A DNA stretch of 64,000 nucleotides, from assembly GCF_016808095.1 (NCBI RefSeq), contig NC_068974.1, positions 8,680,001 to 8,744,000 of the forward strand, read 5' to 3'. This document shows, in pieces, positions 1 to 11,699 of the stretch. Position numbers and translations under genes: made by a program. Numbering within the stretch: the first letter of the stretch is position 1; each line of letters opens with the position of its first letter. The notes under the pieces are model-generated. The model did no database searches. It was not told the DNA's origin and was given only the letters and a program-made list of their open reading frames with translations. Source of the stretch: Vigna angularis. Taxonomy: Eukaryota; Streptophyta; Magnoliopsida; Fabales; Fabaceae.

Positions 1-2085
1 TGGGGTGCCCAAACATGACTTTTCAGCCTCTACTCACACTTAAACACTAAAATCAAGTGAAAACCAATGGATTTATGCCAAAAAATTAAAAATTTTGACT
101 ATGATCACCTAGGTTACCACAGCTGACTCCTCCAGTACAAGTTTCTGTACAAATCTTGGATTTTGTTCGTGTAATCATTTACAGTGTCATTGTAATCGAT
201 TACAGTCTCAAAAAAGGTGTAAACTTGATTTCTAAGGCATAATTTGAAAGGTCTTTGAGTATAGATTCCAACAAAACAAGAATCAACTCGTTTGGAGTTC
301 GGTGGAGAAAGTTATGAGCAAAAGAACAAGCAAAGGTCAGAGTTGGCAAAAATATATGAAACGCTAACTTGAAAGAATAAACTGTACCAACTCAGATGTC
401 CAAAAATTAAAAATTAGTAGTCATTGGAAAGATTTTTGAGTCTAGTTTCTAATAAAAAAAGAATCACATCATTTGAAGGTCGGTGGGAAAAGTTATCAGT
501 AAAATAGCCAGCAAAGGTCAAAGTTGACAACATGTTATCTCACCCAAGTTGTTCATCTCATAAACATTGTTTTTTTCCTCCATCATCGGGTGCCCAAACA
601 TGACTTTCCAGCCTCTATTGACACTTAAACACTAAAATCAAGTGAAAACCAATGGATTTATGCCAAAAAATTAAAATTTTTGACTATGGTCACTTAGGTT
701 ACCACAACTGACTCCTCCAGTACAAGTTTCTGTACAAATCCTGGATTTTGTTCATGTAATCGTTTACCAAGCATCTGTAAACGATTACAGGTGTATTTTT
801 TGGTGCAGAAGTTTCAAGACTTCATCTAAGTTGTTCATCTCATTAAAATTGTTCCTTTCCTCAATCATGGGGTGCCCAAACATGACTTTTCAGATTTTAC
901 TCACACTTAAACACTAAAATCAAGTGAAAACCATCGGATTTATGTCAAAAAATTAAAAATTTTGACTATGGTCACCTAGGTTACAACAGCTGACTCCTCC
1001 CGTACAAGTTTATGTACAAATGCTGGATTTTGTTCGTGTAATCGTTTACCAAGAATTTGTAAACGATTACAAGTGTATTTTTGGGTGCAGAAGTTTCACG
1101 ACTTCATCTAAGTTGTTCATCTCATAAACATTGTTCCTTTCCTCAATCATGGGGTGCCCAAACATGACTTTTCAGCCTCTACTCACACTTAAACACTAAA
1201 ATCAAGTGAAAACCAATAGATTTATGCCAAAAAATTAAAATTTTTGAGTATGGTCACCTAGGTTACCACAGCTGACTCCTCTAGTACAAGTTTCTGTACA
1301 AATCTTGGATTTTGTTCGTGTAATCGTTTACAGTGTCCTTGTAATCGATTACAGTGTCAAAAAAGGTGTAAACTTGATTTCTAAGGCATAATTTGAAAGG
1401 TATTTGAGTCTAGATTCCAACAAAACAAGAATCAACTCATTTGGAGTTCGGTGAAGAAAGTTATGAGCAAAAGAACAAGCAAAGGTTAGAGTTGGCAAGA
1501 ATATATGAAACGCTAACTTGAAAGAATAAACTGTACCAACTCAGATGTCCAAAAATTACAAATTAGTAGTCATTGGAAAGATTTTTGAGTCTAGGTTCTC
1601 ATAAAAAAAGAATCACATCATTTGGAGGTCGGTGGGAAAAGTTATCAGTAAAATAGCTAGCAAAGGTCAAAGTTGACAGCATGTTATCTTACCCAAGTTG
1701 CTCATCTCATAAACATTGTTTCTTTCCTCCATCATGGGGTGCCAAAACATCACTTCTCACCCTATACTCACACTTAAACAACAAATTCAAGTGAAAACCA
1801 TGAGATTTATGCCAAAATATGAAAAAGTTTGACTATGGTCACCTAGGTTACCACAGCTGGTTCCTATAGTTCAAGTTTCTGTACAAAATCCAGATTTTGT
1901 CCTGTAATCGTTTACCAGGAACCTGTAAACAATTACAAGTCAATTTTTTGGTTCAAAAGTTTGTGGACTTCACCCAAGTTGCTCATCTCATAAACATTGT
2001 TCCTTTCCTCCATCATGGGTTGCCAAAACATGACTTCCCATCCTGTACTCACAAATATTGTTTCATTCATCCATCACATACATGA
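1..2085. repeat. Tandem array of long (about 585 bp) and short (about 282 bp) related units
   Basis: Units open with a recognisable header (GGGTGCCCAAACATGACTT) at about 1, 587, 869, 1150, 1735 and 2018, giving spacings of about 586, 282, 281, 585 and 283 bp. All units share the first half, including the block CACCTAGGTTACCACAGCTG. They differ in the second half. Short units carry a pair of inverted GTAATCGTTTAC/GTAAACGATTAC motifs and then close. Long units carry GTAATCGATTACA and continue with about 300 extra bases. The array is cut by the window start, so its true length is unknown. It looks like a satellite-like or locally amplified repeat; no gene is visible in it. Confidence 0.85.
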
Positions 2086-2304
2086 ATACTCAATCAAAAT
2101 GGCCACTTTATTCATTCACATTCCAAATAAAAGCTCATTTCACAATGACAATAAAAAAGGAATTCAATTAACATTAATAATAAGTAACACAAGCAAAGAT
2201 GCATATTTTATATCATTGAACAAAATAGGTTACATTACACAATTTGTTCATCTATTTCAATGTTGTATTACATTCTTTTAACCAATCAATATATCACTCA
2301 TTTT

Positions 2305-2583
2305 TTATTCTAAACAATCCATCTCCAGGAGTCCTAAGCGCTCTACTCTTGTAACGCCTTCGTGATCCGACCCTACATACGTCTTCATAGGAGGTGGATT
2401 GGTGGACATGCCTCCTGGGGAAACAAATTCATTGTTCATGAAGGGTTCTGCACGAGGCACACTCTGTCCACCATCATCTTTATTTGTTCTTCTAGCTTTC
2501 TCTTCAGCCAACTCTGCCTCTAGGACAACAACCCTCCGTTTAAGTTCTGCAATTAGATTGTCTTGCTCGTCTAAAGCACGCAT
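2305..2583 (-). CDS. Uncertain small coiled-coil protein (possible second exon)
   Basis: A 92-residue reading frame begins with a strongly heptad-like, charged segment (about residues 1-35, rich in L, E, K and R) that should form a coiled coil, followed by a low-complexity tail. A good acceptor (TTGATGCAG) lies just upstream at about 2594. Further upstream, at 2729-2764, is a short possible first exon starting with ATG (MASFGNHGPSNK) and ending in a GT donor. It follows a pyrimidine-rich leader like a 5' UTR. The two pieces do not join in phase as read, so either the gene is decayed or another exon is missing. I do not recognise the family. It could be part of a transposon-associated gene. 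Confidence 0.25.
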   Translation of the reverse strand: MRALDEQDNLIAELKRRVVVLEAELAEEKARRTNKDDGGQSVPRAEPFMNNEFVSPGGMSTNPPPMKTYVGSDHEGVTRVERLGLLEMDCLE

Positions 2584-2764
2584 AAAACTTTCTCTGCATC
2601 AACGACAAACAAAATAAGCAAAAGGGCAAATTCCTAAAACGAAAACAACAAAAATTTTAGCACAAAAGGGAAAACCCAAAAGCCAAACCAAAAACGCAAT
2701 GACGAAAAAGGAGGAATAACGCATTTACCTTGTTCGAAGGACCATGGTTACCGAAACTTGCCAT

Positions 2765-4440
2765 TTCGCACAATACCCTCAACAAAGAGGACGATGTTGA
2801 GCAAAACGAAGAGATGCAACGAAAACGTATAAGAAGAACGACAACCAAGATCGAGAGCGACAACAAAGAGGGAGAATGAGAACGAGAAGAAGAATGCAGA
2901 GAACATTGCTTTCTAATGAAATAGGACAAGGGGCATATTTGGAAGGAGACAACACGACGCACACAGAACAATCACAGAGAAAGCAAACTCAAGAGGCAGG
3001 AAACGCAACCTTCCATTCCAATGAAACAGACAGAGGTTTCCAATGAAACAGACAGAGGGGTATTTTGGGATTTTCAATTAAAACAAAACTTACGGACTTC
3101 CACTTCCACGGTTTTTTAAAAAAATTCATTTTAAAACCAAACCAATGAACATGCGACACGTGGCGTTGTAAAAAAAGTGTTAAGAAATCGTTGTTGGAAT
3201 ATCGCGATCCCTTCATTTAAGGATGTTTCGAAAAACTCACTCCAAAAGGCATTCTATAGGTATTATATATGTTTCAGAAAGTTCATTCAGAAATTTCATT
3301 CCGAAAAACTTATTCCATAATTCATTTCATGATTTCGGAAATTTTGTTTCTGAAATCTTATTCTAGAAATTCTATTCCAAAATTTTTGTTTCGAATATTC
3401 TTGACAGTGTTTTCCAAAAAATTTCAAGAATATGTAATTCGAAAGTCACTTTTACTTAGAGAAAAATGATCATTTTTGAAAATTTGAAGGGTGTGCCCAA
3501 AGAAATTGTGGGTGTGCAGGAACTAAAAGCCTTCTTGTAAACATCTAATTTAGAGTGTAAATGGTTACTATTTGATAGCATATATTTCGTACGTATATTT
3601 ATAACTTATTTATACATGGATTTCACTTACCATTTGTCCAATTTTAGAATTTTAGTTTATTTTCTTTCGTTAATAATAATAATAATAAGTTGGACTCGTT
3701 AGTAATAATTATTTGAATTACGCATACTCAGTTCATCTAATTATTATTCACTATTTTGGCTTTACCTTTTCTTGAAAATATTTTTTTTTTTTAAATTTAG
3801 TTGTATTGGATACTACATTTTTAGGACTTGAAAATGAACATCCAGATAGTTGGATTTGATTTCTTCTATTATTTATTATTATTATTTTTAGGTTGAGGCG
3901 AATTTATTGTAAATAGACTTTGCTAAGATTTGAAAGTTTTTAATTGGACTGTTGGACCTAATTAAACCCATCATTCTTCAGAGTTTTTTTTATATTCCAA
4001 AATTTGTAAGACATTCAAATATATTCAATTTTTATTAGCATTATGTTTTATTTTTCAAAAGTTTTATTTGGATAAGACCATTTAAATTTAATGAATTTTA
4101 ATTTTCTTGTTTCAATAAGTATTTCAATTACAATCAAATTTCTAAAACTATTTAAATATCAAGTAATTGTTAAAAATTAAAAAACTATTGAGATAGGATC
4201 ACGGTTAGTTAAATTGGGCTAGACTTATGTCAAGTCAAGCTCCATTAAATGTAGATTGGGCTAATTTTGGTGGGACTGAGAAAATAATTTGTTCAGGATT
4301 GTCATAGTTTAGTTTGGGCCTAGATACTAGGTCAAGACCATGTCAAACTAAGTTGGGATGATCCCCACATCATGTTGAACCATGTTTGCTCGAGCTTAGG
4401 TCAAGTTAAATCGACCAAGACCTAGGTCGACTCGAACTAC
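2765..4440. other. AT-rich sequence without recognisable gene
   Basis: The part to about 3230 is the pyrimidine-rich (minus strand) leader of the uncertain coiled-coil ORF and a CACGTGG motif near 3160. From 3230 on there are repeated TTCxGAAA-type short motifs, AT-rich runs and, at 4190-4440, a stretch rich in GGTCAAG/GTCGACT words. Similar words recur at 22988-23110. No open frame with protein-like composition was found. Confidence 0.5.
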
Positions 4441-4711
4441 ATCACTACAACAATCTTCTGAGTCATACTCTGACCATTCTTTTGAACCACATTATGAGCA
4501 ACCAATGACTTATTATGAGTCACAATGTGAGCAGTTTCCATAATCTTTGGACCAATATTTTCAATCACAACTTCAAATAATTGGAGGAAGAAGAAAAATA
4601 AAAATAAAGTTTAGTTTTAAGTATTTTACTTCCCTTCAGAATTGCAATCAACGATTGTTTACAAGTTGTTCAGACTATAACTCTCTTAGAGAGGATGTAG
4701 ATACAATATTG
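4441..4711 (+). mobile_element. Remnant of retrotransposon internal region next to an LTR
   Basis: This short stretch encodes glutamine- and tyrosine-rich residues interrupted by stops. It abuts the start of an LTR at 4712, the position expected of the 3' end of an internal region. It is too decayed to place in a family by sequence alone. Confidence 0.35.
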
Positions 4712-5985
4712 ATGAATCATTATTTTGTCTTATTCACTTAGCTTTCCGCATCAAATTTAATTAGTGAATTATGCTTAATTGCTAAATATTTCCTCAATTT
4801 TGCTATTTGGGCTTAATTTACCAGTAATTCTTATTTTAATTAATTTGAATTATCTGAGCGTAATTATTCCAGTTATTATTTTTAGGACAATTTTAGAATT
4901 ATATTTTGGGACTCCAAGAGGATTACCACATCAACAACCATTTTCCACATCAGAATTTTAGTTTAATTTCAATTGTAATTTTGTTTTCTTTGTTTTTGGG
5001 TCAGACTTAGCATTATTAGGCCCATTTTTGGGACTAACTTACTAACCTAGGGTAAACTGCCCAACAGCTCACGATTACATTTTTACACTTCAAAAACATA
5101 TTCTACTATTCCCTTGCCATTCTATTATGCAAAGACGTGAACAATGCTCTTCTCTTTAAGGTTTATTTCGTTTTTTTGTTTTCCAGTTTTAATGGAATTT
5201 GGGTTTCATTCCAATTCCATGTTTATTGTGTCATGTTCGTTCTGCTGTTCAGTTTGATTTCCATTTACAATTTCGTTCCTAGTTTCAAATCACATTTTGA
5301 ATTTCTTTTCGTTTCTTTTTTTGTTTCTACTATGAAATTTGTTTTCTGTTTTGAATTTCGTATTCTGGTAAAATGTGTTTTTTGTCTTTGCTTAGGTTTT
5401 CATTTTATTGAGTTTTTTTCTCTGTTTTGTTTTAAAAACCTAATGAAATGCTTGTGTTCTTCATTTTTGTATTCCATAGTAGCTTAAATTTGCTAGATTG
5501 GAAACTAGGGATGTTGCATTGTTTCCATGAGATTATTGTGTTGTCATTGTGACTCTATTCATCTTGCCTTGCATTATGTTTAATCTATTATGTGCTGCAA
5601 TTAGGTACACGCTTAGTTGTCTAATTTGTGTTTAATCTCCAATTAGTTGATTAATCTGTGTGGTGCAGAATTGATTAGACATATGCATTGTGTTTTCTTA
5701 ATTTACATTTTTGAAGACTGGATTAACCTTCGCTTAGTTGGTTAATTCGTGTTGGATAAGGGTGAGATGAGCGTGTAATTTATTGCTAATCAAGGATTGG
5801 AAGCATTATAACTGAACTATTGGACAACCTGTCTTTAGTTCGCGTTTAATTTAATCATTTATTGTGTTAATTTGAATTTGTTAAACTGTCCAAATTTGGT
5901 CCTTGAGAGACGATCTAGGAGTCACTTCCTAGTATACTGCACATTAATTTGATTCGGGTACGGCCGCAATCAAATACAAAGTAGT
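4712..5985 (+). mobile_element. LTR of a Ty3/gypsy-type element (LTR-E copy 1)
   Basis: It begins TGATGAATCATTATTTT. About 400 bp of it matches a second plus-strand copy at 22063-22460, including a conserved TTATTTTTAGGACA block and a GGGCCCATTTTT-like block. The far end has the arrangement TTGAGAGACGATCTAGGAG followed by GATTCGGGTACGGC, which I associate with legume gypsy LTR 3' ends. No target duplication was found. The right boundary is approximate. The F- and L-rich reading frame at 5137-5487 inside it is not a credible gene. Confidence 0.5.
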
Positions 5986-6698
5986 CTAAACCCTTGCAGG
6001 TGTTTGTCTCTTTTCTGTTCCAACTATAAGAAATATAACAATGAAGCTTGAGAGTATTTCTTTCCTCATTTTCTCTTCTCTTCTCTTTTCTTCTCTTCTC
6101 TTTTCTTCAACTCAAATGTATTTTCTTGAGCTCTTTCTCTTTTGCTTTTAAGGATGAATATTTCGTTCTAAGCTTCTCACTTGACTATCCTCTTAAGGGC
6201 TTCATGGATATTTGTTTGTTAGATTGAGCTTGTAGCCTTAATACTCGTGCTTTCTCTTTCTTCTTCGTACAACAGTCGTTGGGTAAGTCAACTTGTCAGA
6301 GTAGGCATGCTTTCTCAAACCTTTTCTTGAAGTAGGTTGTACGCTCTTTTTTGTTATGGCTTCAAATGAAGAACATTCTGTGAATATCTCCTTTGTCTCT
6401 AACGTCCACTTTTTGATATTTGATTTGTAGCTCTATGGATGCATGTAGAATAACTTATCTGCAAACGTATAGTAAATTGTGCATGCAGTAGATACGTCTT
6501 TTTTTTTTATCACTTTTTGTTATTTTTGAACGTTAAGCATTTAATGTCATTTAATGCTTTCTTAGAACAATAAGGTGCTTTTTTATTTTCTATCTTTAGG
6601 TAGCATTTAGTATAGATACTTCATCATTGGATGAAGTATAGTTTAAGCTTGTTGATAGGGGGAGCACAAGTGTTGCTTAACCCAATCTCAGAAATATC
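5986..6698. other. Pyrimidine-rich tract and end of a Ty1/copia-like internal region
   Basis: A CT-rich tract (TTCTCTTCTCTTTTC repeated) occupies about 6060-6110. At about 6655 a polypurine tract (TAGGGGGAGCACAA) precedes an LTR that starts near 6699. This is the order seen at the 3' end of Ty1/copia internal regions. No intact pol frame is present. Confidence 0.4.
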
Positions 6699-8045
6699 TG
6701 TGTTTTTGATGATGACAACACATAATTAATAACACATGTATATTACGTGTTACATGTTCTATGTTTACATATTATATGTTGTTCTTTACTGTGTTAAATC
6801 TGTATAAGCATATATGAGAACATGATTGTGTTGTTCATTGCATATCACTGTGTTAAATATGTGATTTTAAATGTGTACGCATGACATATGTTTTTGGAAA
6901 AGGAAAATCACATGCACTTTAGTTGAACTTTAAATATGTGCAAAACAACAGTTTTAAGTCGATTACATTATGGGGTGAATCGATTAAAACTCGTGTGTTT
7001 GCACAGAATCTTTTCAAGTGTGTTGTGAGATTTTTCAAGAAGAAAAGTTTTCAAAAATGTGTTAAGTATTGTTGCTTAATCGATTGCATGTGATTTGTAT
7101 TCGACTAAGTTCGTTGATGTTTTGAAAAACTGTTATATGCTTGTCACAACTAACATAACGATCATAATTTTAATTGTGTTGACCAAGCATTAAATGATAG
7201 TCGATTGCATTAATTGTACATTCAATTAATTGCTGTGATTGCTGCTAAACTGTTATAACTCAATGGTGTATTTGATTAAGTTAGTAGCAAAGTTGATTAA
7301 AATGCGTCTGATATGTCTCTAACTATAAATTGACGCTGTTTTGAATTATGTAAGAACTTTAGTGATTCTAACACTTTCATATTCTTTTACAGAAAGCTGT
7401 GTGATCTTATAGAGAAGGGAAAAGCTCCAAGAATCAAGATTGACCATGGTGATAAAGGATTCTAAGATTTGTTGAGGAGCAAGACCAGCTGTGTTTCAAA
7501 TGTCTGATCAATCTGCACATTTGGGTGTTTACTGTGTGATCAAGATTTACAATCTTTTCAAGATTGGTTTGGTTTCCCTGTTGTGATTACAGGAAGAAGA
7601 ACGGTGGTGTTCTTGACTTTGAGGGTGCCTCAAAGGGTTAGACAGCAGAAGAGGGTGTTCTTGCTACTGGTCTTGTTGTTTACTGCCTATATTAGATTAG
7701 AGAGTTAGAGAGGTTTTTTATATTTTTGACGTGAGGTCTCTATTAAAACCTTGTTGTAAAAACCTTGATCTTTATAGTGCATTTGCTTCTTGTGGTTGGA
7801 AGGAGACTGGATGTAGGCTTGGCCGAACCAGTATAAAAACACAGTGTTTGAATTTTCTAATCCCTACTCTCTTTTATTCATTCGATTAAGTTCTTTGCAT
7901 ATTCGATTAAGTTTCTGCTGCATTGCAAATAATTTACCTTGCGATTCAAGAAAAGTGTAAAGGCATCATATTTTGTTAAAAAGATTTTAAAAGCTTTTGT
8001 TTTTACACCACCAATTCACCCTCCCACCCCTCTTGGTGTGAGAAA
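6699..8045 (+). mobile_element. Ty1/copia-type LTR (LTR-C copy 1)
   Basis: It starts with TTTTTGATGATGACAACAC and ends near CAATTCACCCTCCCACCCCTCTTGG, followed by GTGTGAG. A TATA-like block (GAACCAGTATAAAAAC) lies at about 7835. The same start, TATA-region and end words recur on the plus strand at about 63000-63880 and on the minus strand at 53010-54105, so this is a dispersed LTR family. Several near-palindromic AATCGATT words lie in its first half. Boundaries are approximate. Confidence 0.55.
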
Positions 8046-8649
8046 TTTAGTCATTCTATTTTAATAAAGCTCATGGTATCATTTAGTCAAGTAAACGCTT
8101 CTTTTGGTTTTGTCTCTTCTTAGACAGATAGTAATTAGCTAGTTTAAGCTTTCTTTTTATATTTTGATATTTTTCTTTTAATATGTTTTGTTAGAGACAT
8201 TGTCTTGACCTATTTTTTTTTCGAGACTAATGTTGAATACCTTTTTCAGGTATGATAAACATCAAGCATTTAACTTTCATTCTCTTAGACGTTTTAGCCA
8301 CAACAGCGTTTAGCCATGCGTCTAGGTGTTCTAACCTAGATGATTTTCTATTTCCTAAGAACCTAAGTGTTTTCCTAAGCTTTTCTATGTTGGGGATTCT
8401 GGTTCTAGGTTTTGTGTGTTTGGGATTCAGACTCTAAGTCTTGTGTTTTCACCATAAGTTATTTTCTGATTATTATCTCGTTTTAATGTTATTTGATTAA
8501 AGGTTATACATGGATATCATAGCCATGATTCTGTACTGAATTTAGTTGGTCACCCTTTTACTAGAAGGTTTAATCCCACTAAACAATCAAAATATTTTCG
8601 CAGAGTTGCGTTTAATAACTTGAGATAAGAGTATAAAAAAGTCTACTTT
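8046..8649. other. Internal-region remnant downstream of LTR-C copy 1
   Basis: It holds CATGGTATCA just after the LTR, a weak primer-binding-site candidate, and then sequence with no protein-like frame. A 61-residue hydrophobic frame at 8252-8437 has no recognised match. I see nothing else here. Confidence 0.3.
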
Positions 8650-9415
8650 GTTTAGATGATGGTTGATACACTCCTCCTATTGACATTGATTATTGGAAAG
8701 CGTGAACACGAGTTGGATCAATGAAGAAGGTAAGATGATACAACAAAAAACAAAGAAGCAATGAAGTAAAATGAAGTAGTTAGCTCTTAGTGCAAGGTAT
8801 GTATGGTGTTTAAGATGAGCTATGATGTCTAGAAGGAAGTTTATCTAGGGAAGGTGGCTAGAGGAGGTCAAGCTCTCTCTCTAGCCAAGACTTTGTAGAA
8901 GAAGAAATTCTAGAGCGATCTCAACAAAGTTCTCTTACATATATCGCAGAGTAAGTACAAAAGGATGAAGGAGGTGAATTTATAGGCTGATTCAAGCCTC
9001 CCACAGTTCAGATCAAGATCCTGATGATTAGGCACCTGATGTGGATTGAATGTCACATATCTACACATTTACAATGCATCAAACATGTTAAAAATGAGCT
9101 ACACGTGCTGAAATGAGCTGACTAATTCAAGCGCGTTGGGTGGTCCAGGATTCACGCTAGGTGATGGGCTATTTCAAAAGCTCATTTCTCCTTGCATCCA
9201 AGTGAATAAGTTCTTCACCTTTTCTTGCTTGATGTATCTTCAAGGTCCTCTTAGAGTCTTTTAGCCATGCTTAAAGTAATAGGGCCTGGATTAGAGTATG
9301 GGCTTAAGCCCAAGCTATCATCCCCTCCATCTTGGGAAGGATTTTTCCTCAAATGTAAGGAACCATCTCCATCCTCAAATCCCCTTCTATAAAAGCTTGT
9401 AATCCATGGAAGCTT
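8650..9415 (-). mobile_element. LTR/leader of a gypsy-like family (LTR-B, first segment)
   Basis: The block around 8805-9000 (GATGAGCTATGATGTCTAGA and following) is repeated, diverged, at 10005-10195 on the same strand. It also occurs on the opposite strand at 62030-62370. Common words include GCTAGAGGAGGTCAAGC and GAATTTATAGGCT. This dispersed, LTR-like behaviour next to gypsy protein fragments is why I call it an LTR or leader sequence. Exact ends are not defined. Confidence 0.45.
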
Positions 9416-9780
9416 CTAACTTCTCCTACATTCGTTGGGGTTGACCACTTGGATGGCTTTTATTTTCTCAGGTTCCACATGAACCCCATTATTTATTGAC
9501 CACAGAACCAAAAAAATGATATTATCTACACAAAATGTGTATTTGTCAATGTTTACAAACAATATCATCAAATTCCTTAAAAATATCTTTGATGGAAGGA
9601 GATAGTTCTTGAGTTTTGGACTCACTACAAGTGCATGTGAGTGTTCCTTGACATAAAAGGAGGTATGAAGCATGTTCAATATGAAGAAGGTTTTCTAAAG
9701 CATTTTTATTCAAAAGAGCTTCATGTTGAATGACCTTGTGGTAGGGAACATCACTCTCCCACACCTCAGTTTCATAAGGA
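9416..9780 (-). pseudogene. Decayed Ty3/gypsy pol fragment (linker and reverse transcriptase)
   Basis: Two overlapping minus-strand frames hold recognisable gypsy pieces. 9546-9764 reads like the linker between protease and reverse transcriptase (KVIQHEALLNKNALENLLH). It closely matches the fragment at 10222-10473. 9416-9679 ends with a reverse-transcriptase segment (NIDKYTFCVDNIIFL, then HVEPEKIKAIQ). The region between these blocks in an intact polymerase, including the catalytic YxDD motif, is missing, so this is an internally deleted pseudogene. Confidence 0.65.
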
Positions 9781-10195
9781 CTACTCCTTTATTTTCTTGA
9801 CTTTGATTTTTCTTTTTCCTTTTTCTTCATACTCCTTGTCATTTGTGCTTGGTCCTTAGCCACTTGATGATACACTTCTCGAAGTTGGAAACTCCAAGAA
9901 ATTATGGATTCAATGAAGAGAGTGGATGGAAATAGCGGAAGCAAAGGAATAAAAGGTGCAGTTGATGGAAGATTGGATGGGTGCAATGGTGAGGTGGTGT
10001 TTGTGATGAGCTACGAAGATTAGAAGGTAAACCTATCTAAGGAAAGTCGTTAGAGGAGGTCAAGCCCTTTCTCTAGCCGTGACTTTGCTTAGAAAATTTT
10101 CTAGAGTCATCTCAACAAAATACCTTTACCATAAATGCACAAAGTGTATACAAAGGTGTGAGGAAGGTGAATTTATAGGCTCATTCAACCCTTGC
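9781..10195 (-). mobile_element. LTR-B second segment
   Basis: This is the second copy of the LTR-B words. Its part at 9860-10000 is the reverse complement of 62245-62370 (TCTCGAAGTTGGAAACTCCA region). It sits between two gypsy pol fragments of the same orientation, so two related elements, or a tandem rearrangement of one, are joined here. Confidence 0.45.
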
Positions 10196-11163
10196 CCCAA
10201 GCATAAAATCAATTTGATGCTTTATCCCTTTAAAAGGAGAAAACCCAATGGGTCCTTCTTTAGGAAAAAAAAATCATCAAATTCTTTCAAAAGAATTTTG
10301 ATGGTAGGAGACAAAGCTTGAGTCTTAGACTCACTAGAAGCGCATGTGCTTGTTCTTTGACACATAAGGAGGTATGAAGGTTTTTCTACATGAAGAAGGT
10401 TTTCTAAAGCCTTTTTATTCAAAAGAGCTTCATGTCGAATAACCTTGTGGTAGGGAACACCACTCTCCCACAAATCTCTTTCATCCCTAAGGATTATCTT
10501 TTTGACTTTGATTTTTTTTCTTTTTCTTCACTCTCTTTGTTGATTTTCATTTTTGTTTGATCCTCAACCACTTGAGATGGTGAAAGAGGATGAAGTAAAA
10601 ATTTGTTTTCATGGTGATACATAGTGATGGCATTGGCAAGACCATTATGAATTGTTTTATGATCAAATTGCAAAGGTCTTCCTAACAGTACATGACAAGC
10701 CTCCATGGGAACTACATCACATAAAACTTCATCTTGGAAGTTCCCAATGGAAATTTGTAGCTTTACTTGATTCTTTAATGTGATATCCCCATTTTCGTTA
10801 AGCCAAGGATGTTCGTAAAAGGTTTGGGATGGGGTATTATAGTTAGATTTAATTTTTCCACCAACTTAGTGCTACAAAAATTGCAACATGATCCACTATC
10901 AACAATGAGAGAACAAGTTTTATTTTGAATTTGACATCTTATATGAAAGATGTTCTTTGTTTGGGATATGTGTTTAACACTTGTTTGGTTTTTCAAAACT
11001 CTTCTCACCATGAGAAGTTGACCATCATAATGATAAACTTCCTCTCCATTGGACTTTTCATGCTCATTCTCACTCTCACTAGTGGAAGACTCATCTTCTC
11101 TGCTATAGATGTCAATGCCCTCATGATTATGGTTCTCTTGGTGGGATTTTCATACGTTGTTGT
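10196..11163 (-). pseudogene. Decayed Ty3/gypsy gag end, protease and linker
   Basis: Reading down the minus strand, 11011-11163 encodes the acidic segment after the gag zinc knuckle. 10775-11011 encodes an aspartic protease core with the expected DSG motif (LIVDSGSCCNFCSTKLVEKL). 10494-10706 encodes a later block (MEACHVLLGRPLQFD), and 10222-10473 the linker into reverse transcriptase. The reading frame is broken between these blocks. The upstream continuation of the same gag lies at 18751-19464, on the far side of the LTR-A insertion, so the two were once contiguous. Confidence 0.75.
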
Positions 11164-11394
11164 TGAAGCTATCAAATTAATACTACTTTTCAAGGTAACT
11201 TCATTATTGTCAAGTCAGTAGTCAAGAAAGTAGATAGAGTTAAAGTAACCCTGAGTCGTCTCCCAACGAATACAAATTTTTTTTTCAATATTTGAATCTT
11301 ATGAATGCTATGCAATTCTCAAGAATGAAAGTGAGAAAGTATGATAATTGAATTAATGTTTGAAAAACAAAGAGGAAACTTAGAAACACTACAA

Positions 11395-11690
11395 GAAATA
11401 ATGGATTTATATACGGAACTTTATGTATGGATTTAAATCCATATATAAGGCAAATATTATAAACGGAATTTATATACGGAATTTTAAAAAGATGTTATAT
11501 ACAGATATTATATACGGTTTTTTATATACGAATGTTCAGTATATAAATTCCGTATATAAGGTTGGCGCGTGGTGGCGGGAAAATTACTCAAGGATGGCAT
11601 CCGTATATAACGTGTATTATTCGTATGTAGTTAGAACCAAGTCTTATCTACGGGTTTTATATACAGATATGGGAAATAATTATTTTAAAA
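11395..11690. repeat. Left subterminal repeats of the 6.1-kb CACTA element
   Basis: The motif TATATACGGA/TCCGTATATA and close variants recur many times, in both orientations, over about 290 bp next to the terminal inverted repeat. In En/Spm such subterminal arrays are the binding sites of the element's own DNA-binding protein. The same motif fills the right end. Confidence 0.85.
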
Positions 11691-11699
11691 AAATATATT

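Noticed and set aside
1..2085. Regularly spaced repeats considered as a CRISPR array
   Set aside because: Units are hundreds of bases long, spacers are not unique, and the genome is a plant's.
4443..4456. CACTACAACAATC resembling a CACTA terminus
   Set aside because: No partner end, no 3-bp duplication and no subterminal repeats. It is probably chance.
5137..5487. 116-residue F/L/C-rich open frame that could look like a membrane protein
   Set aside because: It comes from T-rich LTR sequence. No domain, and the matching region of LTR-E copy 2 does not preserve it.
8070..8082. CATGGTATCATTTAG as a primer-binding site
   Set aside because: It lacks the GAGC part of the initiator-tRNA match. 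Noted only as weak support for the preceding LTR end.
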